Below are positions 20,759 to 22,692 of a stretch of 22,692 nucleotides of DNA, piece by piece. The translations under genes were made by a program, and so were the position numbers. Each line of letters opens with the position of its first letter. The first letter of the stretch is position 1. The stretch is taken from contig SDZP01000014.1 in the NCBI GenBank assembly GCA_004144935.1, positions 1-22,692 on the forward strand. Reading direction: 5' to 3'. A model generated the notes under the pieces. That model did no database searches and was not told where the DNA came from. It saw only the letters and a program-made list of their open reading frames with translations. The DNA is from Caulobacteraceae bacterium. Lineage in GTDB: Bacteria; Pseudomonadota; Alphaproteobacteria; Caulobacterales; Caulobacteraceae.

Positions 20759-22572
20759 ATGCGGCTTTCACGGCGCGATTTCGCGGCAGGCGTGGCGGCC
20801 GCCGCCCTGGCGCCCACCCCGCTGCTGGCCCGCCAGGCCACCGCCGGCCTCGACGCGGCGCTGACCGCCTTCCTCGACAAGACCTTCGAGGAAGAGCTGG
20901 CCATGGATCCCGAATGGCTGGCCCAGCTGGGCCGCAAGACCGCCAGCGACCGGCTGACCGACCGTTCCGAGGCGGCTCAGAAGGCGCGCCTCGACTGGCG
21001 TCGGGCCAGCGTCGCGCAGATGAAGCGCCAGTTCGACCCGGCCAGGCTGGGCGAAGACGCCCGCACCTCCTACGACATGTGGCTGCTGGAACTGGACCGC
21101 GCCGAGGAAGCCTGGCGCTGGCGCGATCACGGCTACACCTTCGCCCGGGGCGGCCCGCACACCGGCCTGCCCAACTTCATGATCAACATGCATCCGGTCG
21201 ACACGGCCGCCGACATGCAGGCCTACATCGCCCGCGTCGCCGCCATCGGCCCGACCCTGGATGTGCAGCTGGAACAGGCCCGGCGCGCCGCCGCCAAGGG
21301 CGTGCGCATGCCGCGCTTCGCCTACGACCAGTCGATCCAGGAGGTCGGCCGGGTGACCACCGGCGCCCCCTTCGACGGCGGCCCCGACTCGGCCCTGTTC
21401 GCCGACGCCAAGGCAAGGTCGCCGGCCTCAAGGCCAAGGGCGCGATCGACGAGGCCCAGGCCGGCAAGCTGACCGCGGCCGTCGCCGGGGCGATGACCAC
21501 GAAGATGAAGCCGGCCTACGACCGCCTGGGCGCCTGGCTGACCGCCGACCGCGAACAGTCGGCGGCCGAAGCGAAGGGGGCCGGCGCCCTGCCGGACGGC
21601 GCGGCCTACTACAACGCCATGCTGCGGCTGCAGACCACCACCGACCTGACCGCCGACCAGATCCACGAGTTGGGACTGGCCGAAGTCACCCGCATCCGCG
21701 CCGAGATGGAGACGCTCAAGGCCAGCATCGGTTTCAAGGGCCGGCTGGAGGACTTCTTCGCCTTCCTGAAGTCGGACGACCGCTTCTATGTGCCCAACGA
21801 CGACGCCGGTCGCGCCCGCTACCTGACCTTGGCCGAGGGCTATCTGGCGGCCATGAAGGCGCGCCTGCCCGAGCAGTTCGGCCGCCTGCCCAAGTCCGAC
21901 CTGATCGTCAAACGAGTCGAACCCTACCGCGAGGAGCCGGGCGGCGCGGCCCACTACAACTCCGGCGCCGTCGACGGCTCACGGCCGGGCGTCTTCTACG
22001 TCCACCTGTCGGACACCCGCGCCACCCCGCTCTACGAGATCGAGGGCACCGCCTATCACGAGGGCTGGCCGGGCCATCACATGCAGATCTCCCTGGCCCA
22101 GGAGATGATCGGCATCCCGGCCTTCCGCACCCAGTACGGTTACGGCGCCTACGTCGAGGGCTGGGGGCTGTACGTCGAGCGGCTGGCCAAGGAGATGGGC
22201 TTCTATTCCGACCCCTACAGCGATTTCGGCCGCCTCGGCCGCGAGATCTGGCGGGCCATCCGCCTGGTGGTCGACACCGGCATCCACGCCAAGGGCTGGA
22301 GCGAGGCCCAGGCGACGCAATTCTACACCGCCAACTCGCCGCAGCCGGCCGGCAAGATCAAGTCCGAGATTCGCCGCTACTTCGTCAACCCGGGCCAGGC
22401 GACCTCCTACAAGGTTGGCATGGTGCGGATCCTGGAGCTTCGCGCCCACGCCCGCAAGGCGCTGGGGACGAAGTACGACCAGCGCGGCTTCCACGACCTC
22501 GTGGTCGGGGCAGGCTCGCTGCCGCTGCCGGTGCTGGAGACGCGGGTGAAGCGGTGGGTGGAGCGGGCTTAG
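20759..22572 (+). pseudogene. DUF885 zinc-peptidase-like protein, broken by a one-base frameshift
   Basis: The intact protein would be about 604 residues, a normal length for DUF885. It starts with a twin-arginine signal (SRRDF, then an Ala-rich stretch to LLARQA), so export by Tat is expected. The presumed zinc site is HEGWPGHH near residue 434. The first frame is coherent to about 21412, and the second, shifted by one base, from 21415 to the stop at 22570. At 21410-21420 the DNA reads AAGGCAAGGTC. One extra C (AAGGCCAAGGTC) restores AKAKVAGLK. As written, translation stops at 21472 after 237 residues. It could be a sequencing error, a fresh mutation or a pseudogene; no slippery site is seen. 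Confidence 0.85.
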
Positions 22573-22578
22573 GGCCTA

Positions 22579-22610
22579 CCGCTCATCCCGGCCTTCGCCG
22601 GGATGAGCGG
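22579..22610. terminator. Bidirectional hairpin terminator
   Basis: A perfect 14-bp stem (22579-22592 with 22597-22610) has a CTTC loop, starting seven bases after the DUF885 stop and ending 13 bases before the convergent glcB stop. No T-run follows on either side. Confidence 0.55.
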
Positions 22611-22622
22611 AGAAGAGGGCGG

Positions 22623-22692
22623 CTAACCGGCCGCCTTCTTCTCCCGCCGCCGCCTGTGCAGGATATGCTCGGTGTACCCGTTCGGCTGTTCC
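22623..22692 (-). CDS. glcB: Malate synthase G, C-terminal tail (partial)
   Basis: The last 22 codons read EQPNGYTEHILHRRRREKKAAG and end in TAG (22625-22623). This matches the characteristic C-terminal end of malate synthase G (QPNGYTEPxLHxRRRE). That enzyme condenses glyoxylate and acetyl-CoA to malate in the glyoxylate pathway. The gene continues beyond the window on the minus strand, so nothing else can be judged. The call rests on a short but distinctive motif. Confidence 0.8.
   Translation of the reverse strand, partial: EQPNGYTEHILHRRRREKKAAG

Noticed and set aside
19762..20937. 391-codon minus-strand ORF covering the tRNA and the Crp/Fnr gene
   Set aside because: It runs through a tRNA and is out of frame with a well-formed Crp/Fnr protein; Arg/Pro-rich shadow.

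Overview
The window is GC-rich, densely coding bacterial chromosome with ordinary gene content. Several features point to an alphaproteobacterium. There is a DUF1476 / F1-ATPase zeta-inhibitor gene, a GTTC-N7-GTTC LexA-type box in front of radC, GANTC (CcrM-type) sites in intergenic inverted repeats, and several probably leaderless genes. Protein flavour (spinster-like MFS pairs, DUF885 peptidase, the small MarR with a CLC motif) suggests Caulobacterales such as Caulobacter or Phenylobacterium. That genus-level placement is inference, not a search result. No phage, integrase, IS element or CRISPR array was seen.

Left part (1-6536). The window opens inside a near-perfect palindrome formed by the 3' ends of two convergent membrane-protein genes. 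A DUF1801 gene and an intergenic inverted repeat follow. Next come the tightly coupled purine genes purC-purS-purQ (minus strand), an NTF2/SnoaL-like gene and the ATPase zeta inhibitor. A second minus-strand group follows: purB, a 2OG-Fe(II) oxygenase and a hypoxanthine/uracil-DNA glycosylase that seems to start at CTG. Purine synthesis is thus represented by two clusters a few kb apart, one of them sharing a likely transcript with a DNA glycosylase of the deoxyinosine-removing family.

Middle (6583-15345). Two tandem paralogous MFS transporters face a divergent glutathione S-transferase plus medium-chain reductase pair. Then come a small secreted protein, radC with an SOS box and apparent leaderless promoter, methionine aminopeptidase, and a soluble lytic transglycosylase. 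The transglycosylase has palindromic sequence containing a GANTC site upstream.

Right part (15498-22692). A MarR-type repressor gene has a 12-bp perfect palindrome exactly between its -35 and -10 elements. It heads a four-gene unit (MarR, RibD/DHFR-like reductase, GST, YCII protein) that looks like a self-regulated detoxification operon. After it come a small conserved hypothetical, divergent sfsA and cinA-like genes, a small secreted protein, tRNA-Leu(UAA), a Crp/Fnr regulator, and a DUF885 Tat-exported peptidase broken by a one-base deletion. The window ends in the C-terminal tail of malate synthase G.

Nothing here is clearly a new biological system. The best leads are the terminal palindrome, the purB/oxygenase/glycosylase group with its CTG start, the MarR unit, the SOS-boxed leaderless radC, and the frameshifted DUF885 gene. 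The palindrome and the frameshift could both be assembly or sequencing errors. No gene-free stretch exceeds 300 bp; the longest (1099-1356) holds the inverted repeat.
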